DNA of 64,000 bases from Fistularia commersonii (lineage: Eukaryota; Chordata; Actinopteri; Syngnathiformes; Fistulariidae), in assembly GCA_037954325.1 (NCBI GenBank), contig JBBMNZ010000005.1, forward strand, positions 20,433,067 through 20,497,066. The letters are read 5' to 3'. The stretch's first letter is position 1. Each line of letters opens with the position of its first letter. A program made the translations under genes and the position numbers. The notes below the pieces were generated by a model. That model was not told the origin of the DNA. It did not search any database and was given only the letters and a program-made list of their open reading frames with translations. Shown piece by piece: positions 35,791 to 45,835 of this stretch.

Positions 35791-36249
35791 TTATATCAAT
35801 ATCGATTTGGTGTTTTTCTGGAAGGCTAATTTTAGCATACTTAGCTCCATGTTCCGAGTCAAAACACTGATGAAGATTTTACTCTTTGCCAAAAGACACA
35901 CCGCTTTTTCTCCTTGAAGCACAAACATGTATTGGCCTTCCCATCTTTCTTGAACCAGATTTCCATCTGCATCAACTTTTCTCTTCCTGGACATTTAGGG
36001 TTCATTTGTATTTCTCAATTTCTCGTTAGAAATCTCATTGATATGGATTCACTGCGATCTAATGGCAGGACGCCGTCACTTGGTGGGCAACATGATAGGT
36101 AGCATGCATTGTTTGAAATGTTTTTTATGGTCAATGCACGTGTTCGATTTATTCATTTTAAGACAATCGGATCTTTTAAGATTTATGCGGGCCACATAAA
36201 TTGACGTGGCGAGCCACTTCTGACCCGCAGGCCTTGAGTTTGACACTTG
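35791..36249 (-). pseudogene. hAT transposase N-terminal fragment with one terminus
   Basis: A minus-strand frame (35994 down to 35791) opens MSRKRKVDADGNLVQERW and continues to a VCLLAK segment. This resembles the start of hAT-family transposases related to GTF2IRD2/ZBED-type domesticated genes, where a VCLLC zinc-binding Cys pair is usual. The second Cys is replaced here. Upstream on the same strand, 36249 to 36186 reads CAAGTGTCAAACTCAAGGCC, TGCGGGTCAGAAGTGGCTCG and CACGTCAATTTATGTGGCCC, a classic hAT-Charlie terminus. The element is therefore a 5' fragment; the zinc finger is broken and the catalytic part is gone. Confidence 0.72.
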
Positions 36250-36453
36250 TGACATGTATGACGTGTGAAAAGGTGAATGTTGAACAACAACAACAATAAG
36301 AATGTACAACAGAATGGGGATGAAAAAAAATGGGTGAAAACCAGAACTAACAACAACAAACACAGAGTGATAATAGCAACAACAAGAATTAAATTAATAA
36401 AAATAGACGGGGTGGGATAAAAAGACAGCGGTGCTGAGAGGATGAACGGTCCC

Positions 36454-36456
<3 letters not shown>

Positions 36457-36510
<54 letters not shown>

Positions 36511-36515
36511 TGTGT
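36457..36515. repeat. (TG)n microsatellite
   Basis: A long TG tract with a single TATG interruption. Confidence 0.95.
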
Positions 36516-36574
36516 TCCCGTCTTCTCGTCCAATCGCAGCTAGAACGAGTACGGCTGCAGAATTGCAAGATAAT

Positions 36575-37060
36575 GTGTGGATGACGGATGAATAAATGAA
36601 TGAATGAATGCATGAACGAACGAATGAATGAATAAATGAATGAATGAACGAACGAATGAATGAACGGATGAATGAATGAACGGACGGACAGACGGACGGA
36701 TGAACGAATGAATGAGTGAATGGATGGATGGATGAATGAGTGAATGAATAAACGAATTAATAGATTGATGGATGGATGAATGAACGAACGGACGAATGAA
36801 TGAATGGATGAATGAATGAACGGATGAATGAATGAATGCATGGATGAATGAATGGATGAATGAATGGATGAATGAATGGATGGATGGATGGATGGATGGA
36901 TGGATGGATGGATGGACGGATGGGCAGGCGGACGGACGAACGAATGAGTGAGTGAATGGATGGATGAATGAATGAATAGATTGATGGATGGGTGAATGAA
37001 TGAATGAACGGACGGACGTATGAATGAATGAATGAATGGATGAATGAATGAATGAATGAA
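36575..37060. repeat. GAAT/GGAT/GAAC tetranucleotide array next to exon 2
   Basis: About 485 bp of interleaved GAAT, GGAT, GAAC, GGAC and GAGT units ends about 88 bp before the cacna1c exon 2 acceptor. A uniform tetranucleotide leaves frames open, so on the minus strand it produces Ile-His-Ser/Pro-Phe repeat frames of up to 235 residues that are not genes. Within it, perfect (GGAT)n occurs at about 36877-36915. Confidence 0.95.
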
Positions 37061-37147
37061 AGTTCCCCCGCAATGCCTCAGCTTCTGTCTATCCATGCAT
37101 TCATGCCACTCATGTATTTCTTCTTCTTCCTCCTTTCTGCGCTCCAG

Positions 37148-37577
37148 GCTCCGACTACTCCCCCCCTCCCCCGCTGTCGAGACCTCCTCCGCCCGGTTTG
37201 ACCAATGAGCACGGCGGAGGCGGCGGCAGCCATGGTGACCTCGTCGGGGGCGGGGTCAACCACGGGGTCGGCGTGGTGGGCCTGGCCCCGGAGCACATCC
37301 CCACGCCGGGGGCGGCGCTGAGCTGGCAGGCCGCTATCGACGCGGCGCGGCAGGCGAAGATGATGGGGAACGCCGCGGCGGGCGGAGGGGCGGGGCTCGG
37401 GCCGGGAGGAGGCGGGCCCATCTCCACGGCCAGCTCCACGCAACGGAAGAGACAGCACTACAGCTCCAAACCCAAGAAACAGACCACGACCACGGCCACC
37501 AGGCCGCCGCGGGCGCTCCTCTGCCTCACGCTCAAGAACCCCATCCGACGGGCCTGCATCAGCATCGTGGAGTGGAA
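37148..37577 (+). CDS. cacna1c: cacna1c coding exon 2 (Cav1.2 alpha-1C N-terminus)
   Basis: Part of the pore subunit of the L-type calcium channel Cav1.2, which admits Ca2+ across the plasma membrane of heart, smooth muscle and neurons. The exon opens after a pyrimidine-rich tract ending in CAG, with two bases completing a split Gly codon. It then reads SDYSPPPPLSRPPPPG, a Gly-rich stretch, GLAPEHIPTPGAALSWQAAI and RPPRALLCLTLKNPIRRACI, closing at VEWK before a GT donor (gtatcc). The GLAPEHIPTPGAALSW block and the ALLCLTLKN block match CACNA1C and not CACNA1D, whose corresponding segments differ. The exon is 430 bp. It starts in phase 1 and ends in phase 2, as in the mammalian gene. Two low-complexity insertions lengthen it: about 44 residues precede GLAPEHIP where mammals have about 21, and a second Gly-rich run follows RQAKMMGNAAA. 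The apparent ORF start at 37198 is a TTG Leu codon inside the exon and is not the initiator. The initiator lies in exon 1, which I did not find. Confidence 0.96.
37321..37359 (+). other. cacna1c: NSCaTE calmodulin-binding motif in Cav1.2 exon 2
   Basis: These 13 codons read SWQAAIDAARQAK. In Cav1.2 and Cav1.3 this N-terminal helix (NSCaTE) binds the N-lobe of Ca2+/calmodulin and contributes to Ca2+-dependent inactivation. The Trp and Ile anchors are present and the helix is intact. It is flanked on both sides by Gly/Pro-rich expansions, so the motif has stayed conserved while its linkers lengthened. Motif assignment is from family knowledge; the residues are read directly. Confidence 0.88.
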
Positions 37578-37998
37578 GTATCCTTTCACCTCTCGTCCCA
37601 CCCAGGTGCCGTCGTGATCTTCAGGATCCGCTGAGAAGGTGATCGGTCGCGCGCGTCCACGCGATCGTCCAATCGGGTTACGGGATAGGCTTTCTTGAAA
37701 CTCGGCGAATAAGCTAGCGGGTTCGCCGTCGCGCCGCGGCGATGGGAGAATCGGTCGCGCCGGCCCGGAGAGTTCTGCTGTTGCCATGGCGACCGTTAGT
37801 TTGAGCCAAGGGAGGATACGGATGAGACACCTGTAGAATGCAGACGGAGACGTGGATGCGAAAGGCTCGGCTTTTTAATTCTCAATCCTTTAGTTCCTCC
37901 TGGAGTCTGTGGCGTTCATCCGTTCATCCTCTCAGCCTGAATGTGACACCATGAACGATGCTAACGACCCCCCGCTAGCTTATTTGTTTTTAATTTCC

Positions 37999-38033
37999 TG
38001 TGTGTGTGTGTGTGTGTGTGTGTGTGATGTCAC

Positions 38034-38064
<31 letters not shown>

Positions 38065-38066
38065 AC
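37999..38066. repeat. (TG)14 - C19 - (AC)8 compound repeat
   Basis: TG at 37999-38026, a C run at 38032-38050, AC at 38051-38066. The outer TG and AC tracts are inverted complements, separated by ATGTCA and the C run. Confidence 0.95.
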
Positions 38067-39599
38067 CCATCTCTCAGTGCACGCTGTCCGTGGTAGCTCA
38101 TCATCCTAAAAGGGATCCCGTGATTTACCTCCAACCGTTCCCCGGCTCCTTCTGAAGGTCACGGCGTCGCCGTGGTTACGTAATGTTTGTTTACGGGCCG
38201 GACCTCCTCCGCTTTCTTCGGGCGGAGGAGGCGTCTGACGTCTAACTCTCTTTCCTGCTCCGTCTTCCCGTCACCATCTGGTTTTCCTCCAAGCTGGATC
38301 CATCTTGGTCTCCGAGGTCCTCCATCTCCACCTCCCTCCTCCTATCCATCATCTCCCCTCGCCCAGTGAAGCTCCACATCTCTCCTTCACGCTGTTCCAC
38401 CGGCAGAATCTAATGGCCAGGTTCCTCCCTGGGGCCGGGATGGAGATGGAGATAGAGGTCGTTGTCAAAGTGATCGATATGAGAAGGTTCACGTGAGCAT
38501 TGATTCGGTGAAAGGGATGGAGGACCTGGGAGATGGACTAGAAGAAGACTGGTAGAGGGTTGGAGGTGAAGCCTGATCTTCCGTCTGGTGAAAGAAACCT
38601 TGATATTCAACTCAAAAGTGAGATCCAAGGACCTCCGCCAAGCTTCTCGTTCACTTTCGGATGATCTCTTGCTGTATTTTTGGCAAATATCTTGATTCTC
38701 GGGTCATTTCCTGCCCGCTTCTGAAGGTCCTGGTCACTGAAGATGTCCTTGTAGCCCCGAGGCGCTGGGTCCTCCTCTATGGAAACCCTGGATTGCAGGA
38801 ACTCTTCATCGTGAATGAATCTTGAGGTAAACACAACCAGACTTTGGTGTCTACAAATCCCAGGAAGATGTGAAGATGTTTCAGTGGACAATCTTCTCCA
38901 CTCCACGCTCCAGAAGCATCTCACTTTTGTTCAAAAGGGAACATCTGAGTAGCCCTTTTGCTGAGACCATGTGTTGGTCATGCTGAGGGCTCCATGTGGG
39001 TCCTTGCGACGTCCTTGCCGTCACTGGAGAGGAAAATAAAGATCTGCTCGAAATCTCTCTGCGGCATCCCAGCGTCTCACCAAAAAGTCAGAAGAACCTT
39101 TGGATCAAGGGGTGGAGGCTTGAAGGGACCAGAACTTGTCCGAACGATGGCCTCAAGGGGTTACGTTCACATCTCCACGTCCCCAGAGATAGCAGATATA
39201 TGGAAATCTTCTTCTCTGCCTTCTCTGTTACCATGACAACGGTTGCTGCTCTCAACAGGTCGATGGGCCCGTCTGAGCTCCGGCGTACGCTGGCGAGGGA
39301 AACGCATCACATTCAACGTACACCTGCTTCCACGCTGCCGATTGAAGGGCGCTCGCGTGCCGTGTGATCAGGGGGTTTAAAGTCGAACCCGCAAATCTGG
39401 TCACGAAATCACACCTGGGTGGATATTTTTGGGGGAACGGTGTCATTTGAGGAAGAGGCGCAAGTTAGGAAGCAGAGCGATGGTCCACGTGAGACTCTTC
39501 TGATGGATCGCATCGCAAGGTGTTTGTAACTGTAACTGCTCTGTCCAGTGCGTCTCAAGAAAAGATCCGAGCGATGCACCAAACGACCAAAAGGCATTC

Positions 39600-39960
39600 A
39601 GCAGCTCGCTAAAAGCATCTTCTAATGGACATGGCTTATGAGCTCCACCAATCACCAAGTATCTCCACCATATAGGTTCCCATGGAATCGTCTGGAGCCG
39701 AGGTTCACGAATGCGTGAAGCTACGGTCCGGATCCCGTAGAACTTCTATGAACCGCATGGACCATCAGATGGTCGAAGGGTTTTTATCTTCTCCGTTAGC
39801 CGTTAGCGAACAGAAGCTAGGAGCTGGAGAGAAGATGCTTCATTCCTCGGTGCTTCTGTCAACAGCTGACCAGGGACAGTGACAGATTTTAAAAAGCGGC
39901 GCTCTGCTCAAACGCACGAAGATACAGTCCAGATCCTGAAGAAATTCTAGGAACTTCAAA
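39600..39960 (+). repeat. Unnamed dispersed repeat, family C, copy 3 (partial or rearranged)
   Basis: ATGGACATGGCTTATGAGCT and CCACCAATCACCAAGTATCT match the end of copies 1 and 2. TTTTTATCTTCTCCGTTAGC and CGTTAGCGAACAGAAGCTAG match their middle. The blocks are in swapped order, so this is either two partial copies or a tandem junction. Confidence 0.6.
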
Positions 39961-40309
39961 CTGCGTGAAGGTGCTACAGTTTTGTTCCTCGGCTACATTT
40001 GAACCGCATGTTTTTCCTAAATTCCTAAAAGTCAACTATGAGATTATTTCACAACAGGACGTGAACACGGAGGCTGCTGATGAACGAACGTTGTTTTTTT
40101 TGTTTTTTTCCAAGCATACCCCTGTCCTTCCAGAGTCAGACATCGTTCCCATCTAGCCAGAATTCGACGGCTAACCGGAAGAAAAATATCACTTGTGCTC
40201 GCGGTCGGTGTTATTCCAGACTGTTTTGTACCCAAAAAAATCAGATAAAGAGCTCGAATGAGCACAAAAAATACAAAAAAAAAAAAAAAAAAAAAATCCA
40301 GCGTTTTCC

Positions 40310-40545
40310 CTGCAGTGCAATTATAGCCTTCAACAATGTGAGCTCTGCCCCCGTGTTAATCTGCTGTAGGCCGGAATTTAGTTCAAATGATGAATGCTCT
40401 GTAACGTTGAAATGAAAAATGCCTCCAGCAGGTTTTTTCGCTGTCTCCCCCTTTAATTCACAGCCGTCAGACTGGGTCCCCACAATTAGCTTTATGAAAA
40501 CATCCAAAACCAATATTTTCCATTAATCTGTTGGAGTGAGACGTC
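40310..40545. other. Unique, moderately AT-rich stretch; candidate conserved non-coding element
   Basis: Unlike its repeat-filled neighbours, this stretch has no tandem or dispersed repeat. It carries several homeodomain-type TAAT/ATTA cores (GTGTTAATCTG, CACAATTAGC, CATTAATCTG) and CCAATATT. The assignment rests only on texture, with no alignment. Confidence 0.25.
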
Positions 40546-41503
40546 CGATGTCGTTACGCCGATAAGTCGGTTTTATTAATGGACTCCATTCCTTATTCAA
40601 ACTTCCCGGTTTCACTCCCAAGAGCCGACCTTATCGAGGCGGCGGACGGTGGATTTATTATGGTGTTGACGGAAGCTGACCTCCGAGGGTTTGGTGAATT
40701 ATGGGTCAGGGACCCGGAGTGAGTCATGGGCCCGTTCACTTTCTCTGGAAGTCTGCCGTGTTTTTTTTTTCCGTTGCGCCTTCGGTAGGAGGCTGAGCGA
40801 TGAAGCCGGATTGCGTTTTGGTCCCGGGCCGAACCGGACGGGTCATTTTTGCCGTTGCTGATGTTTTAAAAAGGTCGGTCCAAACATAAACAAGATAGCG
40901 CGGCTACGTCTGAAGCTAAATCGTTTCGTCTGACGGCGGAGGGGGCGGAGGGGGCGGACGGGGGGTTCCCTTTAAGACGGAGTTCACTCGGGCGATTTTT
41001 CCCGGCTGGTTATTTATCATCATTTCCTACCTCCTCGGCTACCGACCGCAGCCCCGGAAAGCACAGATGAATGTTTGCTATGTAGCCCCAGAGACCGAGC
41101 GTACCGCTACGCACATCTAGCTTACATTGCAGATTGCCGCCCATCTTTAATGCATTGCGACGTGCCGATTTCTGCTCCTTGAAGATCCGTCGCGCTGCAC
41201 GTGAAGATCACTCGATGCCGCTTTAGGCCAATCGGATTCAGCTTTACTGACTGAGTGGCGTTGAGGTAAAACAGGCACGTTAGCAATGTTAGCGGTGGAG
41301 CGGGGGCCTCTCCCATCGGACGGCGAGATGAAGCACCTCCTAGAAGGTCTGGTCGGCGCCTCGCAGGGATCCGTGAATCCAAAGCAAAGCGCTCAGAACT
41401 CGCCAGGTGTTTTTCGGCGTCATAAGTGGAGTGTTTACCGTTTACACCTTCCACCACCGGCCTCATGGATCCAGGATTCTGCAGTATAAACATGAAGGAA
41501 GTA

Positions 41504-42008
41504 CAGCGATCCCTCGCTATAACGCGCTTTACTTTTCACGGTTTCGCCACGTCACGGATTTGCATGGTGCATTGTGTTCTGCATTCTGATTGGCTAAAAA
41601 GTCACTCCGCTTCTTCTCAACCCGTGCGTCAATAACGTCGCAGTTTAATATGTACACGTACGTAAAACAGCTTGGCAAATTTATATGACGTACGTGCAAA
41701 TTCTCTTGCGATTTCGAGTTCCTCTAAAACCCAACATGTTGACGAAACGCTCTGGAGCGACAAAAGGCAGCGGAAGATGCTATCTATGGCAGATAAAGTT
41801 AAACTTCTGGACATGCTAAGGGAAGGTAAAAGCATTACGAGATTAATGAATCTTCCGTTCTTTCCACAAAGAAGGAAGAAAAAAACATAAGGACGACAGC
41901 AGCGATGTATAATAATTGTAAAAAAAATTAAAAATTTCTACTTCACGGATTTCGCCTATCACGGGTTCTTTTTGGAACGTAACCCCCGCGAAAAACAAGG
42001 GTTTACTG
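41504..42008 (+). mobile_element. Tigger/pogo-like (Tc1-mariner superfamily) element with transposase remnant
   Basis: CAGCGATCCCTCGCTATAAC at the left and AAAACAAGGGTTTACTG at the right are inverted in the Tigger manner, with TA at both outer flanks (41502-41503, 42009-42010). Subterminal TTCACGGTTTCGCC and TTCACGGATTTCGCC boxes are also typical. Between them 41762-41833 encodes KRQRKMLSMADKVKLLDMLR followed by EGKS, the CENP-B-type N-terminal HTH of pogo/Tigger transposases. A stop follows near 41891 and the DDE catalytic domain is absent, so it is a non-autonomous deletion derivative. Confidence 0.85.
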
Positions 42009-42213
42009 TATAGGAGAGGAGAAAGGGAGGACAAGTGAGAGGAAAGAGGAGAGGAAGGTAACGGCGGTGGCGGTGGGTAATTCCGTTGATGAAAACCAGA
42101 GCTCCTCTATCTCTCCTTCACATTTTCTCTTCCCCCTGTTCTCTCTCTCGCTCTCTGAGGCCAAAAATAATGAGGTCACTCCCCTCTCAAGGACCTTTCC
42201 AAATAAAAACCCC

Positions 42214-42217
<4 letters not shown>

Positions 42218-42250
<33 letters not shown>
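42218..42250. repeat. (TG)n microsatellite
   Basis: A perfect tract in intron 2. Confidence 0.95.
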
Positions 42251-42252
<2 letters not shown>

Positions 42253-42423
42253 CCCCCCTCATTCCATCCCGCTTTCACTCTTTCTATGTCCACATCCTGT
42301 CTTCCACGCGACAGCCTCGTTCCCTGCCGCGCCCATATTAGGGCATGCACTGTCTCTCCAGACCCCCCCGTTACTGTTAGCGCAAACTTAACTGCTTTTG
42401 ATCTCTGCCGTTGTGCCTTCTGC

Positions 42424-42425
<2 letters not shown>

Positions 42426-42464
<39 letters not shown>
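42426..42464. repeat. (TG)n microsatellite
   Basis: A perfect tract 334 bp upstream of exon 3. Confidence 0.95.
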
Positions 42465-42465
<1 letters not shown>

Positions 42466-42797
42466 CCTTCTCAGGATACATCCATTTATTTGAATCCATA
42501 TGTGATCTGCTTGAAGTTCATAGCGTGTCTTTATCGAGCTCCTGCGCGGTGAGATTAGCAAACAGGCTAAATAGGCGTTCCTCCTGCAGGTTTACCTCTG
42601 TTTGCTAGTCGCAGCGCGGATGCTAACGTGTGTCCAAGGGCACGCAGAAGCATCTAGAATCCTACAAGTGAACTTTTATGGTGCAAAGAAGTTGTATTTG
42701 CCTCTGGTTGGGGTTTTTTGGTTGATTCAGGGTCCGACACCATCGCGGTCGACCGTTTGCTCTTCTCTACTCTGGTGTTCCTTAACTCCACTCCCAG

Positions 42798-42903
42798 ACC
42801 ATTCGAGATCATCATCCTGATGACCATCTTTGCAAACTGCGTGGCCTTAGCCATCTACATCCCCTTCCCCGAGGATGACTCGAACGCCACCAACTCCAAC
42901 CTG
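42798..42903 (+). CDS. cacna1c: cacna1c coding exon 3 (domain I, segment S1)
   Basis: The 106-bp exon is bounded by ctcccag at its 5' side and gtgagtaag at its 3' side. It gives one base completing the Lys codon split from exon 2, then PFEIIILMTIFANCVALAIY followed by IPFPEDDSNATNSNL. This is the IS1 transmembrane helix and the start of the S1-S2 extracellular loop in the first voltage-sensor domain of Cav1.2. The length and phase (starts phase 2, ends phase 0) match the mammalian exon. ILMTIF has Met where mammals have Leu. CACNA1D has FDIFILLAIF and DSNSTNHN here, so the paralogue assignment to alpha-1C is firm. The next exon, expected to start ERVEYLFL, is not within the window. Confidence 0.97.
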
Positions 42904-43954
42904 GTGAGTAAGACTCTTTTCTAACCCGCTCTTCGCTTGGCGGATGTTTGTTCGCGACGAGTCGTGCCGCTCTCGAACACGCTATTCCCTCTTCTTATTG
43001 GTTTAGCTGTTGACGTGGAACAATTAAGCCGATGTATCTGCTACCAAGCAACCGCTGTGTTTGTGCAAGCGATGTCCAGAGTTGATCTGGGCACGTGGTA
43101 ATGGATTGGTATCGGCCGCGCTTAAGCCGATCACAATCTGATCCTTTCTGCCCGTCTACTCTGGTGTGATTTGTTTGCCTTGCGAGGTCTTAAGGGATCA
43201 GAGCCAAGAGAAAGCTCAGAACATACCGGTTTCCCGGCTTGCTGTGTTTTGTTTTGACTGCTTACAGGGCTGGGATACACCCCGGAAGACGCTAACGCTA
43301 AAAGAAATGGGAATCCCAAAGTGTCAAGTAACACCTGCTAGGTGCGTACCTTCCTGTGGACCAGTCACTGTCCACCTTGATGAGTTCCTCGGCCTGTAAA
43401 GCCGATTCTGGTGCAGACTGTTTGAATTCTGGATGAATTCTTCAAATATACTCTATAAACAAAGGCTAGCTGACTTCTTTCCCCACAACTACACCCCAGA
43501 CATCCAGCCTTGGAGAGAATGTTGGTGGACCAGGGTACTGTCTAGTATTTGGCCAAAGAAGTCTAACCGGAGCACCCAGAGGTAGCCTATGTTGGTACAA
43601 GTGTGCGATGCATGTTAGCAAGGGAGAGTTGCTAAACCCAGCTCAGGGTTGGTGACATCTCTCTTGGGCTTGGAGTGCCTGGGACCGTTTCACCCTCAAG
43701 ATGGTACAGTCACTGCATTTGTCATTGTATGACCTTGGTTTTACGTTTGCCCAAGAGACCGATGGAAAAAGGTACCCTTTGCCAGCGTGTTGCCATTCCA
43801 TCTCTTCTTTTCCACCGGGTTGCAAAACCATGCCTACATTTCTCAGAAACCCGCCGAGTGTTGTTGAAAGAGCGTGCACATTTTGGTCCGGGAAGACGGG
43901 GAGCTGCAGAATGATTTGATCGCCGTGGTTACGTAATGCTGCTCACGGAGCAGA

Positions 43955-44060
43955 TTTTATTTATATGGCTCCAAATCACAGCCCAGTTGTCTGATGACAC
44001 TTTGGACCGTAGAGCAGGTCTGGACCACAGTCTCTGAGGAGATCCACGGTCAGCCGGTAT
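43955..44060 (+). mobile_element. Dispersed repeat fragment (TTTATTTATATGGCTCCAAA type)
   Basis: TTTATTTATATGGCTCCAAA, TCACAGCCCAGTTGTCTGAT and AGAGCAGGTCTGGACCACAG resemble a known teleost repeat type that includes a polyadenylation-like start. Both ends are unclear. It appears to be a fragment only. Confidence 0.5.
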
Positions 44061-44809
44061 AGAAAAGACCAAACATACCGGGAGCGCTAACAGCTCCATG
44101 CTAATAGCTAAAATGGGTATTCATTAAAGAAACGCCGCCGGTGGACGCGTGGCAGGGCCGACGCAGCGGATCTCGCCACGCGTCCTGGGAGCCTGCGACA
44201 CGAGAAAGCCCACAAGATACGTCCCCATATCAGTCCTCCGGCATTTTCATAAAACATCCTCAAAACCCCCTCATTTTCCAAGCCCCCGATTCCCAAACGG
44301 CGGTTGAACACTCGCCGGAAATCAACCAAATTAAAACAATGATTGTATTAGCGAGCCTTTTTGAAAGCCCATTGTATTTTCCCAGGAATTAGGACCGATA
44401 AACTACGGGTGGTAATCTGACTCAAATATGGCTATTTATACTCCGAACACGACCGGCGAGCTCAGGGAGGAGGCAGGGGAACGGGTGTTTCGCATCACGT
44501 CAGAGCACCATATCGCCTCCCACAGGATGAAAGATGTGCCGAAACAGCCGAGGCAGGACGATAATCTGCGCTTCTGCTTTATAAAGCCTCTTCGTCCCGT
44601 CGCCGCTTCCAGCCGACGCTTCTCTCGCATCGTGGTGGCGCCGGGCCTGATTTTGGAACGTTTTGGAACGTCCGAGAGGTCGAGCACGACACGATCGGGG
44701 GTTTCAAGAATATTTATTTGACGTGCCCGACTGACAAAATCACTCTGGATTTTCATCTGAGAGTAAGGGAAGAAAATTTCCCCGCTCTGAAGCCGCCCTC
44801 TGATTAGGC

Positions 44810-44910
44810 TTCTATATGCAGCTCTGTGATTGGTGTGCGTGAACCCCGCCTCTTGTCCAACGACAGCAGCGATTGGCTCCAGACTCCACAACATATCATA
44901 TAGATCATGA
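44810..44910 (+). mobile_element. Family A retroposon tail
   Basis: CTCTGTGATTGGTGTGCGTG, CCCCGCCTCTTGTCCAACGA and CAGCAGCGATTGGCTCCAGA, the same tail blocks as at 52105-52190. Confidence 0.7.
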
Positions 44911-45835
44911 AATAAAATCACCAACTAGCATCAACGTTAGGTAAGGTCACACCTTCGGTCCAGCGGATGAACTTTGTTCTGGATGAACCGAGATTATTCT
45001 TCTAGAAGGCCCGTCTTAGCGGGACATTTAAGGAGATCTTTTGCGGTATATTTTAATTTACTTGGATCCGATGCAGACCGACAATGTAAACAATGGGATG
45101 GTTCTTCCGGGAGAACGTGCCTGTTAGCGATTTAGCGATTTAGTTTTTGCACTTGGATCAACGTCCGTTTTTACAGGATTTTTTTTTTTTTTAATTGTCT
45201 TTGTGGAGCCACAGTGAAATTTTGCAGTGAGAGTATGTACAGGATAAAAATAAAAAAAAAAAAAAAGAAACAACTTGTAAACACGGTGCAGATGGGTGAT
45301 ATGAATATGACGGTTTAACGTGCGGCTTCGTTTTTTTCGATTTGATCCCCGCCGGCGCGTGAAGAACGAGGTCGTGCATCGCAGGAGAGGCATCATCGCT
45401 TTATTACAGTGTCAATTTTACCTCCCCGTCGACCCGTTATGCGTGCGCGGCGTCCGCGGCGTGGAGAACCGTCAGTTATTGGGGCGTTGAAGCGATTCGC
45501 TATCTGCGTGTGCGTGTTCCTACCTGCTCCTTGTTGTGCGTGGAAGTGGAACCGACAGCCCCCGTCCTCCTTCCCATCAGATTCGAAGAGGAGATTCTTA
45601 TGTAATTCCGGAGCCCTGTTGTATTGCTTCTCTTAAAAGATGTCTATTTCTGTACGCATCCCATAATGTGCCGTTCCGTCTCCTTGACGACATGCCCCAA
45701 TAATAGCAGAGGGAGAGGTTGTCATGGATATGGTAACCGTAGTGATGCTCCTTACGTGTCCTTGGTTACAGATGGAAGGCAGCAGCCGTGGTGTGAGGGA
45801 GTCTCACAGAGGAGTTTTGTCTGAAACGTTGAAGT

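Larger units (their letters stand above)
1..37147 (+). other. Non-coding region upstream of cacna1c exon 2 (intron 1 or 5' flank)
   Basis: No exon of a recognisable protein was seen on either strand. I looked for both known types of first CACNA1C exon (the short MVNENTRMYIPEE form and the longer cardiac form) and did not find either. The stretch is therefore probably intron 1, but without exon 1 the boundary between intron and 5' flank cannot be set. Repeats within it are listed individually. Between them, roughly 1000-1400, 4220-4800, 17000-17700, 19200-20200, 22860-24900, 25200-27100 and 28000-30000 appear to be single-copy with no feature I can name. Confidence 0.7.
37578..42797 (+). other. 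cacna1c: cacna1c intron 2 (5.2 kb)
   Basis: A phase-2 intron with a GT donor and CAG acceptor. It contains a TG / poly-C / CA compound repeat near 38 kb, a third copy of an unnamed dispersed repeat (about 39600-39960), a unique-looking AT-moderate stretch at 40310-40545, a Tigger/pogo-like transposon (41504-42008), and two TG tracts (42218-42250, 42426-42464). The stretch 38100-39600 has no feature I recognise. An antisense open frame at 38607-38924 has no recognisable domain. Confidence 0.93.

Noticed and set aside
36389..37096. A 235-residue Ile/His/Ser-rich minus-strand frame and a 177-residue overlapping one
   Set aside because: A translation of the GAAT/GGAT array. The tetranucleotide keeps several frames open.
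37198..37617. Treating the 139-residue frame from 37198 to the stop as a complete gene
   Set aside because: The first codon is TTG within exon 2. The real exon starts at 37148 and leaves through a GT donor after 37577, so the last 13 residues of the frame are intronic.
38607..38924. A 105-residue minus-strand frame in intron 2
   Set aside because: The composition looks fairly protein-like, but I find no known motif, no start context and no splice sites that fit. Not reported as a gene.
42718..42924. Treating the 68-residue frame around exon 3 as a gene
   Set aside because: The first 27 residues are intron 2 and the last 7 are intron 3. Only 42798-42903 is coding.
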